Shown in pieces: positions 18,363 through 27,763 of a DNA stretch of 64,000 bases. Numbering within the stretch: position 1 is the first letter of the stretch; each line of letters opens with the position of its first letter. The notes below the pieces were generated by a model. That model saw only the letters and a list, made by a program, of their open reading frames with translations, was not told the DNA's origin and did not search any database. The translations under genes and the position numbers were made by a program. The stretch covers positions 62,001 to 126,000 of the forward strand of contig NZ_NRIR01000005.1 of the NCBI RefSeq assembly GCF_002282855.1, written 5' to 3'. Origin of the DNA: Paraferrimonas sedimenticola. GTDB taxonomy: Bacteria; Pseudomonadota; Gammaproteobacteria; Enterobacterales; Shewanellaceae.

Positions 18363-21300
18363 ATGAATCTTGGAAATAAGCGACTGACCAACCTGTCGTT
18401 TGCAGTTGCCCTTGCGCTAGGTGCTGCACTTCCTGCACACGCTTCTGAAACCGCTTCAAACATCCGTGGTGCCATTGTGGCCGACGACGGCAGTGCGGTA
18501 ACCGATGCGAAGATCACTATCATTCACCAACCGACCGGAACCGTTACTGAGGTTGAGGTCAACGAAGAAGGCAAATTCAACGCACGTGGCCTTCGCGTGG
18601 GTGGTCCATACGCCATTGTCGTCGACTCTGACGAATACCAAGATGATTACGCCGAAGGCTTGTACATCAACTTGGGCGAAACCCTGCGATTCAATCGCAC
18701 CCTAAACGCTGAAGTAGCGAGCTCGGGTATCGAGCGCATTGCGGTGACTGGTAACGCTAAGGTTTACCAGTCTGCATCGTCGAACAGCGAGTACGGTGCT
18801 AAGGAAATTGCTAACGCACCAGGCATCAGCCGTGACCTGAAAGACGTAGTTCGTCAAAACCCATTGGCGGTTGTTGGCAACGACGGCAAGTCACTATCAG
18901 TTGCGGGTCTTAACCCTAAGTTCAACTCATTCGTTGTTGACGGTGTTCAGCAAAACGATGATTTCGGCTTGAACTCAAACGGTTACCCAACCCAACGTTC
19001 ACCAATTTCGCTAGAAGCGGTAGAGAGCGTTGCGCTGAATACCTCGCCGTTCTCTGCTAAGTACGGCGGCTTCTCCGGTGCCCAAATTAACGCGGTAACC
19101 AAATCGGGCACCAACGAAGTTAAGGGTTCTTTCTTCGCTGAGCACACGGGTGATCAGCTAGCCGGTCGTGTTTATAACCCGCAAACTGGCAAAGAAGGCA
19201 ACCGTCAAGACTTCAGCGAAACCACCATGGGCGGCTCTATCGGCCTACCACTGGTGAAAGACAAGCTGTTCTTCTTCGGTGCTTACGAGCGTTTTAACGC
19301 ACCAAAAGGCACCACCTTTGGCCCTAAAGGCGCTGGCTATTCTAATGAGTCAGGCGTGACCAAGGAAGACGCTGAGCGCATTCAAAAGATCGCCAAAGAG
19401 CGTTACGGTCTTGACGATATCGGTGGCTGGACTGCCAAGCCTATCGAGCAAGACGAGAAGCTTCTGGCCAAGTTGGATTGGAACATCAACGACGACCACC
19501 GTGCTTCGTACACCTACCAGCGCACTATTGGTAACGTGACCAACAACACCATTCCTCGCAGCAAGCGCGATTTGAACCTGTCGAGCAACTGGTACAACAA
19601 ACAAGAGACTCTGAACTCTCACGCGTTCAACTTGTACTCGGATTGGAGCAGCGACTTCAATACCGAAATCAAGGTTGCCTACAAAGACGTAGAGTCTCGT
19701 CGTAACCCAGTGACTCCAATGAACATTGGTCAGGTATCAGTAGAGACTGGCAACGGTCGAGTTAACTTTGGTACCGAGCAAAACTCTCACTCAAACGAGT
19801 TGGACAACCGCAACCTAGAACTGCGTTTCGCCGCCAACTACATGCTGGGTGACCACGAGATTTCCTTCGGTGTTCAGCACAACGACGTAGACATCTACAA
19901 CGCGTTTGCCCCGCACACCCTGGGTACCTGGGAGTTTGCTTCAATCGAAGATTTCGAGAAGGGGATTCCATCTCGCTTCAAGTACGCGGTAGGTCCTACT
20001 GATGATCCACGTTCAGTGGGTGCTAAGTTCGACATGAAGACCACAGCCTTGTTCCTTGAAGACAACTGGATGCCAACCGACAACCTAGAGTTGACCGCAG
20101 GTGTTCGTTACGAGCGCGTTGGTATGGATGCCAAGCCAACCGAAAACGCCAACTTTGTTAAGCGCTACGGTTTCTCTAACACCGCCACTATGGACGGTAA
20201 AGAGATCTTCTTGCCGCGTGTTGGCTTTAAATACTTCCTAGAGAACGACATGGTTCTTCGCGGTGGTATTGGGCGCTTTAGCGGCGGTTACCCGAACGTT
20301 TGGATGTCTAACTCATTCTCTAACGACGGTACTCGCGTGCGCAGCGTCAATGTCGAGTGGGACAAAGATTGGGGTCCAATTAACGACTTCACTCCACCGG
20401 CTGGCATTCGCGACCAGTTGCCACAAGGCGACGGTAACGTAGACTCGCTAGACCCTAACTTCAAGCTACCGTCTGACTATCGCTTCAGCCTAGCGCTGGA
20501 AGGCGAAGTTGACCTTGGCTTTATGGGCAAAGACTGGTTCTTCGGTACTGAGTACTTGCACATTCAGCGTGAAAACGACGTACGTTGGGTTGACCTGACT
20601 CGCCTTCACCCGGAAAGCGGTCGCATGGTTGATGGCACCGGCCGTGTGATTTCTCGTCCTTGGGACCCAATTGGTGGTCCTGACGGTAAAGGTGGCTACA
20701 CCGATCGTCGCGACTTGATGCTGACTAATGCTGAGCGCGATGGCAAGAGCCAGAACTTGAGCTTCTCGCTAGCTAAAGAGTGGGATAGTGGCTTCCGCAT
20801 TCGCGGTGTATACGCGCTAAATCGCATCGAAGAAGGCAACCAAGGCTCTTCTGCGATTGCCAACTCTAACTACAAGTTCCCTGTGGTTGGTGTAGATCGC
20901 AACGGCACCACCTTGGGTCCAGGTATGTGGGAAACTCCACAGCGCTTTACCCTGACCATGGGCTACGACAAGCAGTTCTTCGACGGTTACAACACTGGCT
21001 TTAACCTGTTCTTCGAAGCTAAGCAGGGCAACCCGCTTAACATCACCATGCACGGCTGTATGCCAGGCGAACAGAACAGCGTTTGTGACAGCCGCTCAAA
21101 TGCATACTTGCCGTACATTCCGACCGGTCCGAACGATCCAAACGTACGCTTTAAGTCTGAAGCCGACTACAACCACTTCATGAAGACGGTTAACGAGTTG
21201 GGCCTAGGCAAGTACGCTGGTGGTTTCGTACCAAAAGGTGCGCTTAACCAGCCTTGGGTAAACACTTTGGACTTCCGCGTGACTCAGGAAATTCCTGGTT

Positions 21301-21551
21301 TCACCAAAGAACACAAAGGTTTGCTATACGTAGACGTGCGTAACGTACTGAACTTGTTGAACAAAGACTGGGGTCACGTGAAGTACCAGAACTTTGGCAA
21401 CAAGAGCATTGGCCGCTTTGATGTAGACGAGAGCACTGGTCAGTTGGTTTACTCTTCAGATCCTCGCTTCGTCAACTCGCAAAACTGGAACATGTTCGAC
21501 GTTCACCGCTCTGCTTGGCAGGTGAAAGTAGGCGTTCGCTACTTGTTCTAA
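18363..21551 (+). CDS. Oar-like TonB-dependent outer-membrane receptor
   Basis: A 1062-residue outer-membrane protein. After a signal peptide (to about residue 28, AHA-SE) comes a carboxypeptidase-regulatory-like domain (about 30-115), a plug with VVDGVQQNDDFG and INAVTKSGTNEVKGS, and a large beta barrel ending in a C-terminal aromatic residue (VGVRYLF). This is the architecture of Oar-like receptors, which take up peptides, glycans or other large substrates using TonB energy; the ligand is unknown. ATG 18363 is preferred to a TTG at 18348. It is a single-gene unit with its own terminator. Codon choice suggests high expression. Confidence 0.9.
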   Translation: MNLGNKRLTNLSFAVALALGAALPAHASETASNIRGAIVADDGSAVTDAKITIIHQPTGTVTEVEVNEEGKFNARGLRVGGPYAIVVDSDEYQDDYAEGLYINLGETLRFNRTLNAEVASSGIERIAVTGNAKVYQSASSNSEYGAKEIANAPGISRDLKDVVRQNPLAVVGNDGKSLSVAGLNPKFNSFVVDGVQQNDDFGLNSNGYPTQRSPISLEAVESVALNTSPFSAKYGGFSGAQINAVTKSGTNEVKGSFFAEHTGDQLAGRVYNPQTGKEGNRQDFSETTMGGSIGLPLVKDKLFFFGAYERFNAPKGTTFGPKGAGYSNESGVTKEDAERIQKIAKERYGLDDIGGWTAKPIEQDEKLLAKLDWNINDDHRASYTYQRTIGNVTNNTIPRSKRDLNLSSNWYNKQETLNSHAFNLYSDWSSDFNTEIKVAYKDVESRRNPVTPMNIGQVSVETGNGRVNFGTEQNSHSNELDNRNLELRFAANYMLGDHEISFGVQHNDVDIYNAFAPHTLGTWEFASIEDFEKGIPSRFKYAVGPTDDPRSVGAKFDMKTTALFLEDNWMPTDNLELTAGVRYERVGMDAKPTENANFVKRYGFSNTATMDGKEIFLPRVGFKYFLENDMVLRGGIGRFSGGYPNVWMSNSFSNDGTRVRSVNVEWDKDWGPINDFTPPAGIRDQLPQGDGNVDSLDPNFKLPSDYRFSLALEGEVDLGFMGKDWFFGTEYLHIQRENDVRWVDLTRLHPESGRMVDGTGRVISRPWDPIGGPDGKGGYTDRRDLMLTNAERDGKSQNLSFSLAKEWDSGFRIRGVYALNRIEEGNQGSSAIANSNYKFPVVGVDRNGTTLGPGMWETPQRFTLTMGYDKQFFDGYNTGFNLFFEAKQGNPLNITMHGCMPGEQNSVCDSRSNAYLPYIPTGPNDPNVRFKSEADYNHFMKTVNELGLGKYAGGFVPKGALNQPWVNTLDFRVTQEIPGFTKEHKGLLYVDVRNVLNLLNKDWGHVKYQNFGNKSIGRFDVDESTGQLVYSSDPRFVNSQNWNMFDVHRSAWQVKVGVRYLF

Positions 21552-21574
21552 GTTCGACTTTAGCTCGAAATCTA

Positions 21575-21611
21575 AAAAACACCTTGTGCCTTTGGCCAAG
21601 GTGTTTTTGTT
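21575..21611 (+). terminator. Rho-independent terminator of the receptor gene
   Basis: An 11-bp stem AAAAACACCTT/AAGGTGTTTTT (21575-21585 with 21598-21608) and a T-rich tail. Confidence 0.9.
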
Positions 21612-21648
21612 TTGAAGCTCACCAAAAAATGAGGATATTCGCTAATTA

Positions 21649-21675
21649 TTTGTGAACCACTTTTGTGGAGTTCAC
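21649..21675 (+). promoter_or_regulatory. Dyad motif upstream of the adhesin-like gene, shared with the receptor gene
   Basis: TTTGTGAACCACTT (21649-21662) is identical to 17941-17954. Here it forms an imperfect inverted repeat with GTGGAGTTCAC (21665-21675), giving arms GTGAAC/GTTCAC around a TTTT centre. It may be an operator or, if transcribed, a hairpin. The binding factor is unknown. Confidence 0.5.
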
Positions 21676-21782
21676 GCAAGGTTTGGTTAACTTATTGATA
21701 AAAATGACTTTTTAATCTTGGCATAGGCCTTGTAATAGTCTTGGCATACAGAGTTGAAAGAATCCATCTAGGAAGGAAAAAC

Positions 21783-22403
21783 ATGAAAACTGCAGCCATT
21801 GCCACCTTGATTGCCGCCACCGCATTTACCGTTAACGCCGAGGAAAGCGTTCGCTTTGCTGATGCGTTTACTGCACAGAACCAAACCTTGCACTTGGATG
21901 TGGGTGTTGGCGAAGTCAAAGTGAAAGCCAGCGATGACGACCAAATTCGCTACGAAGTCGAAGTAAAACCTTCGAACAACGGCTGGGGTTGGTTTAAGAA
22001 AGACAAAGTTCGCCAAGATCTAGAAGTGGTGGTTAATCGCAGCAATGGCGTGACTCGAATCGAATTGAACGAGCAGGAAGACGTGAACCAAGCATGGACC
22101 GTGTACCTGCCGCAATCTATGGCCTTTAACTTGGACATTGGTGTTGGCGATGCCCGCATCAACGGAGTTGAGGGTGACATCAATGTGGACATGGGTGTGG
22201 GTAGCGTACGTGTCGATGGCGCGCACCCGGATTACAGCCAGGTTAAGCTAGCTGCCGGTGTCGGCGATGTGAGTGTGAGTGCTGACATCAATGGCTCTGA
22301 GAATCGTCATGTCGTTGGTGGCGACTACAGTTACCGTGGCCAGGGCGACACTGAAGTCAAGGTTGATGTGGGGGTGGGCGATGTCCGTCTAACCGCCAAA
22401 TAA
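21783..22403 (+). CDS. Secreted beta-strand-repeat (adhesin-like) protein
   Basis: A 206-residue exported protein. ATG 21783 follows an AGGAAGG ribosome binding site and gives a signal peptide ending near NAEE. The mature part repeats short strands with the motif VGVGEVKV/VGVGDARI/MGVGSVRV/AGVGDVSV/VGVGDVRL about every 20 residues, the mark of right-handed beta-helical DUF4097/DUF2807-type 'putative adhesin' domains. Function is unknown. It is flanked by terminators and shares an upstream motif with the Oar-like receptor gene. Confidence 0.8.
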   Translation: MKTAAIATLIAATAFTVNAEESVRFADAFTAQNQTLHLDVGVGEVKVKASDDDQIRYEVEVKPSNNGWGWFKKDKVRQDLEVVVNRSNGVTRIELNEQEDVNQAWTVYLPQSMAFNLDIGVGDARINGVEGDINVDMGVGSVRVDGAHPDYSQVKLAAGVGDVSVSADINGSENRHVVGGDYSYRGQGDTEVKVDVGVGDVRLTAK

Positions 22404-22424
22404 GCTTTGCCAAAACCCCTTTTT

Positions 22425-22451
22425 ACGCCGCATCCTAGCGGCGTTTTTTTT
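22425..22451 (+). terminator. Rho-independent terminator of the adhesin-like gene
   Basis: ACGCCGC pairs with GCGGCGT across ATCCTA, followed by seven T residues. The convergent cupin gene ends at its right edge. Confidence 0.9.
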
Positions 22452-23100
22452 ACCTAGGCTGTTTGTGGCGCTTTAGCCATATCAAGGATTTTTGCTGTGC
22501 TTGCAGCTCGATAGATTGATTAGGTCCAAAGCGATTCCAGCTCAACGACTGTTGTTGCTGCTGATTGGCGCTGACAGCACCCTCGATTAGCAGCATTTCA
22601 CAGCCGCAATCCGTCGTCAGTGTTATCGATTGGCCGCTATCAAAGGCGAACAAAGACACCTGTTCGTAGTTCGAATCAAATAAGTTTTGCCGCAACACTT
22701 GGCTTGGAGTGGTTTGCCAGCCTTGTTTGCCAGTATCCACTCGAATGGTCTGATTCTCCTCCGCCGGCATTTGCTGAAGTTTCACAAAAAGCAGGCAGCC
22801 AGGCTCGCTGTAGGGACTGTGGGCACTGCCCGGTGGATTTCTGATATAGCTGCCCTCTACATAGTGGCCGTGCTCGTCGCTAAACACTCCTTCAAGAACC
22901 AGTAGCTCTTCACCCAACGGATGTTTATGTTCGCTAAAGCGACTGCCGGGGGCATAACGCACCAAGCTGGTGGCGTGGCCATGCTCGGCGGCCTCCCGCT
23001 CAAGTGGTTTGCGTTGTACGCCGGGGGCAGGGCTGTCTTGCCACTCTTGTGTATCCAAATCGATGGTCAAGTTGACCGAGAAATCCATATTGAGGCTCAT
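22450..23100 (-). CDS. ChrR-like double cupin protein
   Basis: About 216 residues from the ATG at 23100; a TTG at 23133 in frame is possible. The N-terminal half is a ChrR-type cupin with the metal-binding pattern GSRFSEHKHPLGEELLVLEG and a later PGSAHSP. A second, weaker cupin-like half follows (to EMLLIEGAVS). In the ChrR family such domains bind zinc and sense singlet oxygen as anti-sigma partners. No zinc-finger N-terminal domain is present here, so an enzyme or sensor role is equally possible. Convergent with the adhesin-like gene. Confidence 0.75.
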   Translation of the reverse strand: MSLNMDFSVNLTIDLDTQEWQDSPAPGVQRKPLEREAAEHGHATSLVRYAPGSRFSEHKHPLGEELLVLEGVFSDEHGHYVEGSYIRNPPGSAHSPYSEPGCLLFVKLQQMPAEENQTIRVDTGKQGWQTTPSQVLRQNLFDSNYEQVSLFAFDSGQSITLTTDCGCEMLLIEGAVSANQQQQQSLSWNRFGPNQSIELQAQQKSLIWLKRHKQPR

Positions 23101-23196
23101 AGGCGCGACACTCGGAGTTGTTGAAGAAAACAATTTATTATTGCATGTTAGCTTAGCAACTGCTTATGGATTAACCGCTTAAGACAAGGAATGGTC

Positions 23197-23817
23197 GTGA
23201 AAATCTCGCTTAGGGTACTCTTGTACCGAATGCTTCTTGGAGCAAGTATGATATTGCTAAGCTCCAAACTGTTTGCTGGCGTTGAGGTCGTAAAACCCGA
23301 GCTGGAAACTCTGGCACCTGATGAGGGATATGCGGTGCTTTGGGTGGAAATGTATGGGGCTTTACCCGAATCCATGCGTCTGAGCGCTGACGAGGCTTTC
23401 CAGTCTGGCTATAGCATGAAGGGTATAGTCGGAGGCGCCAATCTACACATTGTCAAACTTGAACAAGGCCGATACTACTGGAAGGAAGTCCGCGGTAATT
23501 CACGAATTCGCTTCCGAATATACGAAGATTTTTTCAGTCTGAATGTCCAGTCTGGAACGCTCAATTATGGCGGTCACGTCAGTATCACTTTGAATCCCAG
23601 AAACCTTACCGGCGGTAGTACATTCGTCAATCGCTCTTCGCAGATCTACCAAGAACTCAACAAGTGCTGCGCCGATTTTCTCGACAAGTATCCTCTGGTG
23701 TACTCGGGTCAAGGTACAGATCCGTACTTAGAGACGTTTTGGCGTGCTAACAAAACAGCTGAAAGCTCTTCTAAAAGTCCAGCCGCGCCGGAAGTAGAAG
23801 GGAACCAACATGAGTAA
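23197..23817 (+). CDS. Secreted protein of unknown function, coupled to an S9 peptidase
   Basis: A predicted exported protein of 206 residues. GTG 23197 has the better-spaced AAGGA site; ATG 23191 is the alternative. The signal peptide runs to about residue 28 (SSKLFAG). The mature domain is beta-rich, with a paired Cys-Cys (KCCADFLDKY) near the C-terminus. No family was recognised. Its last eight bases overlap the peptidase gene, so the two are translationally coupled and probably act in the same compartment. Confidence 0.65.
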   Translation: MKISLRVLLYRMLLGASMILLSSKLFAGVEVVKPELETLAPDEGYAVLWVEMYGALPESMRLSADEAFQSGYSMKGIVGGANLHIVKLEQGRYYWKEVRGNSRIRFRIYEDFFSLNVQSGTLNYGGHVSITLNPRNLTGGSTFVNRSSQIYQELNKCCADFLDKYPLVYSGQGTDPYLETFWRANKTAESSSKSPAAPEVEGNQHE

Positions 23818-26170
23818 GCGTTATTGGCTTTTGTTGGTACTGTGCTTGAGTTTGGGTCGTCCCACATCAGTGGCAGCTCAACCTCTGTCTGACGCACAGG
23901 TGGATATGGAAAACGGCTACTCCTTAGCTAGAGCTCTTTTCAGAGGCAATCAATATCAGGCCTATCGTGTTTCCCCCAATGGCCGTTATGTCAGTTATCT
24001 AGATAGCAACCCCAGAAAAGCCGAACTGCGCTTTATTGATACCCAAGCTTTAACGGACAGCTTAGTACTTACCTTTGATGTTATCGCGGGACAAAGTGGT
24101 GTCGCAGATTACGAATGGGCAGATGACAATACACTTGTGTTCGAATTGTTGGAAAAGCGAAAGCGTCGCTTGACCAAGCTTGAACTAAAGATGGAAAACG
24201 GTCGAATAAAGGCCGATGGTACTGAGCTCGTTTACCGCGGCGCTCATCTGATCAACGCGCTACCAGAACTCAAGGACACGGTTATTCTTGGTCGTTGGTA
24301 CGAAGGTAAGCACCACGTGTTCAAGGTGAATTTGAACGACAAAGACATCAAGTCCTCAATGCGAGCGACAAAACGTTTAAACAAAAACAACGCACCTATT
24401 GCAGGGTTTTGGGGCACGGATAATCGCGGACGCCTTACGATGGCCGCAGCCTCAGTCGAGGATAAGCGAAAAGTGTGGGTGAAATACCGCAAACGTCGCG
24501 GATGGAATCTAGTGTGGGAAGGGAGCAACAATACTCAGTTTATCCCTGTGTTATGGGACGAGAGCAAAGATGTTTTGTGGGTCATTTCCAATCAGATTGA
24601 TAACTATGCGTCATTGTATCGTTTCGACGTAAAGCGAAAGTCGTTTCTGGAAAAAGTGATTGGGATTGAAGGCAAAGACTTGTCTGGTGTTCGACTAAAC
24701 CCACAGCAAAACAGAGTGTTAGGTGTCACCTATCTCGAAGGCGGGTTGTTACAAACTCACTATTTCGACGATCAGGATGACAGTTCTCATGAGTCGGTTA
24801 GCGCCTTATTTGATGGCGCCACTGCAACAGTGGTGGATTACAGCCAGGACAGCCAAGTTACGGTTTACTTCATCCACGGTAATCAGCAGCCCGGCCAATT
24901 CTACTTGCACTTAGCAGCCAGTAATGAGTTTATGCTGCTAGCAGACCAGCGGCCTTGGTTGAGCCAAGTGCCTTTTAGTAAGACCGAGGTGGTCGTCACT
25001 GAATTTGCTGATGGTACCGAGATGGAGTCGTATCTGACGATTCCAACTCACCCAATCAAAGGCATTCCCCCCTTGCTGGTGGTGCCTCATGGTGGGCCGA
25101 TTGCGGTGCGGGACACTCGTTACTTTGATGAACACGTGCAAATGTTGGCCGGTTTGGGGTACGCGGTGTTACAGCCAAACTACCGAGGCTCTTCGGGTTT
25201 TGGTAAAGCTTTTTTGGAGAAAGGCAAAGGGCAGTGGGGACGACTCATCGAAGAAGATATTGAGGCGGTAACGCGTCAGGTATTAGATAGTGGTCGAGTC
25301 GATGGAAGCAAAGTATGCATCTACGGTATCAGTTACGGAGGTTACTCGGCTTTGATTAACGGCCTGCACCGGCCTGAACTCTACCACTGTGTTGCCTCGT
25401 ATGCGGGAGTGACAGATATACCTTTGTTGTTTACCGAATTCGGGGTCTCGCAAAACGCTCACCACAAGCAGCTACTGACGCAAATTGTTGGAAATCCAGA
25501 TACTCAGTTAGCCCAAATGATGGAGTATTCCCCTGTGTATCAAATCGACCAACTCAGAGTCCCTTTGCTGTTAGCTCAAGGGGGGAAAGATCCCACTGTC
25601 GATCAGGAGCATTATTTGCGAATGAAGCAAATGCTAGATTTGCATAAAAAGCCATATACACCAATCTTTTACAAGAATGAGATTCACGGGTTTAGATATC
25701 GAGGTAACGCCGTGGACTTTTATCTCAAACTCGACAAGTTTTTGCGCAAGAGCATGAAGCTGGAGGCCAAACAACACAGCATACGAAAGGCAATAAAGAG
25801 CGAGTTTCAGGTTGAGTTTGGTTATCTCGACGGTGAGGGCTTCACCGCAGTTGCTAGCGACACAGACGAAGTAGCTTGGGTCAGTGAAAACGGTCGCTCC
25901 CCAGCGCTCAATGTGAAAAACTTTTGGAATGACACATTCTCGTTCGACGCCAAACTCTACCGAGTAGACTCATTGGATGATGGGGAAAAACTACACTTCG
26001 TTACTAGCAAAATGGCCCGAGTTTACAATACTAGTGAGCAAGGCCTATTGGTGTTAGATGACAACGAGCTACAGGCGGGTAAGTATCAGATGGAATACTC
26101 GGTGGCTGGAATGCACTATCCGCCTATTAGGTTCTCGTTAGGTTCAGCACAGTTAACAGACGCAGACTAG
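23810..26170 (+). CDS. S9-family prolyl oligopeptidase-like serine peptidase with C-terminal extension
   Basis: A 786-residue secreted peptidase. A signal peptide (to about residue 24, VAAQ) precedes a beta-propeller-like region (about 45-380) and the alpha/beta-hydrolase domain. The catalytic triad is Ser508 in YGISYGGYS, Asp594 in GGKDPTVD and His626 in NEIHGFRYR. PHGGPIAVRD and NYRGSSGFG are family motifs. Such enzymes cut short peptides. Roughly 150 residues after His626 extend beyond the usual end and look like an extra beta domain. It overlaps the preceding secreted-protein gene by eight bases. Confidence 0.88.
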   Translation: MSKRYWLLLVLCLSLGRPTSVAAQPLSDAQVDMENGYSLARALFRGNQYQAYRVSPNGRYVSYLDSNPRKAELRFIDTQALTDSLVLTFDVIAGQSGVADYEWADDNTLVFELLEKRKRRLTKLELKMENGRIKADGTELVYRGAHLINALPELKDTVILGRWYEGKHHVFKVNLNDKDIKSSMRATKRLNKNNAPIAGFWGTDNRGRLTMAAASVEDKRKVWVKYRKRRGWNLVWEGSNNTQFIPVLWDESKDVLWVISNQIDNYASLYRFDVKRKSFLEKVIGIEGKDLSGVRLNPQQNRVLGVTYLEGGLLQTHYFDDQDDSSHESVSALFDGATATVVDYSQDSQVTVYFIHGNQQPGQFYLHLAASNEFMLLADQRPWLSQVPFSKTEVVVTEFADGTEMESYLTIPTHPIKGIPPLLVVPHGGPIAVRDTRYFDEHVQMLAGLGYAVLQPNYRGSSGFGKAFLEKGKGQWGRLIEEDIEAVTRQVLDSGRVDGSKVCIYGISYGGYSALINGLHRPELYHCVASYAGVTDIPLLFTEFGVSQNAHHKQLLTQIVGNPDTQLAQMMEYSPVYQIDQLRVPLLLAQGGKDPTVDQEHYLRMKQMLDLHKKPYTPIFYKNEIHGFRYRGNAVDFYLKLDKFLRKSMKLEAKQHSIRKAIKSEFQVEFGYLDGEGFTAVASDTDEVAWVSENGRSPALNVKNFWNDTFSFDAKLYRVDSLDDGEKLHFVTSKMARVYNTSEQGLLVLDDNELQAGKYQMEYSVAGMHYPPIRFSLGSAQLTDAD

Positions 26171-26234
26171 CTAACTGTTTTTTACTGCGCTGAGAAGCTG
26201 TAAACGCCTATCGGGGCCAGAACCTTAAAAAAAC

Positions 26235-26265
26235 AAAAGGGCAATCAATTGATTGCCCTTTTTTG
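26235..26265. terminator. Bidirectional terminator between the S9 peptidase and DUF4097 genes
   Basis: A perfect 28-bp palindrome (AAAAGGGCAATCAA and its complement, 26235-26262) with A and T runs on either side, so it can act in both directions between convergent genes. Confidence 0.9.
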
Positions 26266-26278
26266 TGTGTCATTGGCG

Positions 26279-27211
26279 TTAGTGGTAGCTGATTTCCATG
26301 GTGCCACTTAAGGTCGTAATGTTGAGCTTGCTGCTGCCTTGTCCCAACTCAAACTCCAAGTCAGACGATGGGCCGTACTTTTGCTTCACCGGCTTGTCGT
26401 CGGATACTCGGTTCTTAATCTTGCCACCCGCGTTGGCAAAGAAGCGAATCGAACCGGCTAGGCTTTTGTTGACGCTTAGTTCCATATCGCCGGATACCGA
26501 GTCAGAACTCAAACGGTAGTCGCCTTCACCTTTAAGCGCTAGCTCCATATCACCGCTAACGCTGCGAAGGGTCATTTCTGCCGCCTTGCCTGAGCGCATT
26601 TCCACGTCACCGCTGACGGTTTCTAGGCTAACCTCTTCGGCATCATTGGTGGAGGTGATATCCCCGCTGACGTTGCGCATGATCAAGCGGCCTTGGGTAC
26701 CTGCCTCAACAATCTCGCCAGAGACTGCTTCAATGCGGACTCGACCTTGGCTGTTGCGCAAAGTTAAATCGCCAGAGACTGTGTTAACGCCAATCTTGCC
26801 ATTGAGCTCGGAAGCCATTAGTTCGCCACTGACTGTGCTGATGTCGATATCGCCGCTAAAACCTTTGGCGCGAATGTTGGTCGATACGCCACTGGCGTCC
26901 AGATTTACTTCAGCTGGCATTTCAATGGTTAAGTTAGAGCCGTCCTTGTTGTTGCCGCGCCACTTTCCAGGCATGCGCACTTCGACCACAATCGCGTTGC
27001 CTTGCTGCTCGAATATCAACTCTTCGGCCATCTCGTCTAGCGTGCCGCTAACGCGTATCTGGTCGCTCTGACCAACCACCATTTTTAGCTCACCACGGGG
27101 CACTTCAATGCGTACATCGGAGCCGCTATTGATGGGCAAGCTCTTGTCGACGTCTTGGGCCCAGCTTGGCAGAGCCAGCATCAAGCTACTGAGTAACACT
27201 GCAATTTTCAT
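26279..27211 (-). CDS. DUF4097-family beta-helical secreted protein
   Basis: A 310-residue exported protein; the signal peptide ends near SWAQD. From about residue 110 to 250 the pattern VSGE/VSGD recurs eight or so times at 18-21-residue spacing (NTVSGDLTL, EAVSGEIVE, RNVSGDITS, ETVSGDVEM, RSVSGDMEL), forming a regular beta-helix. The family often lies with ECF sigma and anti-sigma genes, as here. It may be the envelope component or target of the system; function is unproven. It follows the anti-sigma gene by 39 bp. Confidence 0.85.
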   Translation of the reverse strand: MKIAVLLSSLMLALPSWAQDVDKSLPINSGSDVRIEVPRGELKMVVGQSDQIRVSGTLDEMAEELIFEQQGNAIVVEVRMPGKWRGNNKDGSNLTIEMPAEVNLDASGVSTNIRAKGFSGDIDISTVSGELMASELNGKIGVNTVSGDLTLRNSQGRVRIEAVSGEIVEAGTQGRLIMRNVSGDITSTNDAEEVSLETVSGDVEMRSGKAAEMTLRSVSGDMELALKGEGDYRLSSDSVSGDMELSVNKSLAGSIRFFANAGGKIKNRVSDDKPVKQKYGPSSDLEFELGQGSSKLNITTLSGTMEISYH

Positions 27212-27250
27212 GATTTATCCTTATTAAAATTCGTTTCGCTGAGAGTCAAT

Positions 27251-27763
27251 TTAGGTTCGGGTCAAACGTTGGCTTTGGGCCTGATTAACCAGTTCCAGTT
27301 CGCGTTGCTGCAGCCACAACCAAAGCTGCAGTAACTCCAGGTTGTTCGGGTCTTGTTGCAACTGAGCCAGCACGGTTTTCGCTCCTTGGCGTACCTCTTC
27401 AATGCCGGCGTACAATGGGTCTTGGGTCTGAGCACTGGTGAGCGTGCTGGAGAATTGACCGCGACCTTGCACCGCTAACGCTTGCTGGTGCTGTTGTTGC
27501 AATAGGGTCAGCAGCGCAAGTGACTGAGTGGTGTCGTTGCCACTATTGCTAAATTGTTGACCGCCAAGAAAACTAACGACACTCACCAGCGCCAGGCTTG
27601 CGGCTATTGCTATGCCTTTCCACGGGCCGTGGTTGGCTGCGACAGGCGCTTGCGCAGGAGTGTCGATGGCGCGCTCAATCGCGGGCCACAAATCTTTGTT
27701 CGGCTGCAGTTGCTCTGGCATTTGGTCGATGGCCGAATGTAAGTCGTTATTTTGCTGGCTCAT
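27251..27763 (-). CDS. Membrane anti-sigma factor-like protein
   Basis: A 170-residue protein with a cytoplasmic N-terminus (DLHSAIDQMPEQLQPNKDLWPAIERAI), one membrane segment at about 50-66 (IAIAASLALVSVVSFLGG) and a Gln-rich periplasmic C-terminus that looks helical. It has no cysteines and so lacks the usual zinc-binding anti-sigma motif, but its start overlaps the ECF sigma gene by four bases, the standard sigma/anti-sigma arrangement. The role is inferred from context and topology. Confidence 0.75.
   Translation of the reverse strand: MSQQNNDLHSAIDQMPEQLQPNKDLWPAIERAIDTPAQAPVAANHGPWKGIAIAASLALVSVVSFLGGQQFSNSGNDTTQSLALLTLLQQQHQQALAVQGRGQFSSTLTSAQTQDPLYAGIEEVRQGAKTVLAQLQQDPNNLELLQLWLWLQQRELELVNQAQSQRLTRT

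Noticed and set aside
22450-23100. ChrR-like cupin as the anti-sigma factor of the nearby ECF sigma factor
   Set aside because: It lies about 5 kb away, lacks the zinc-binding N-terminal domain, and a membrane anti-sigma-like gene overlaps the sigma gene directly.
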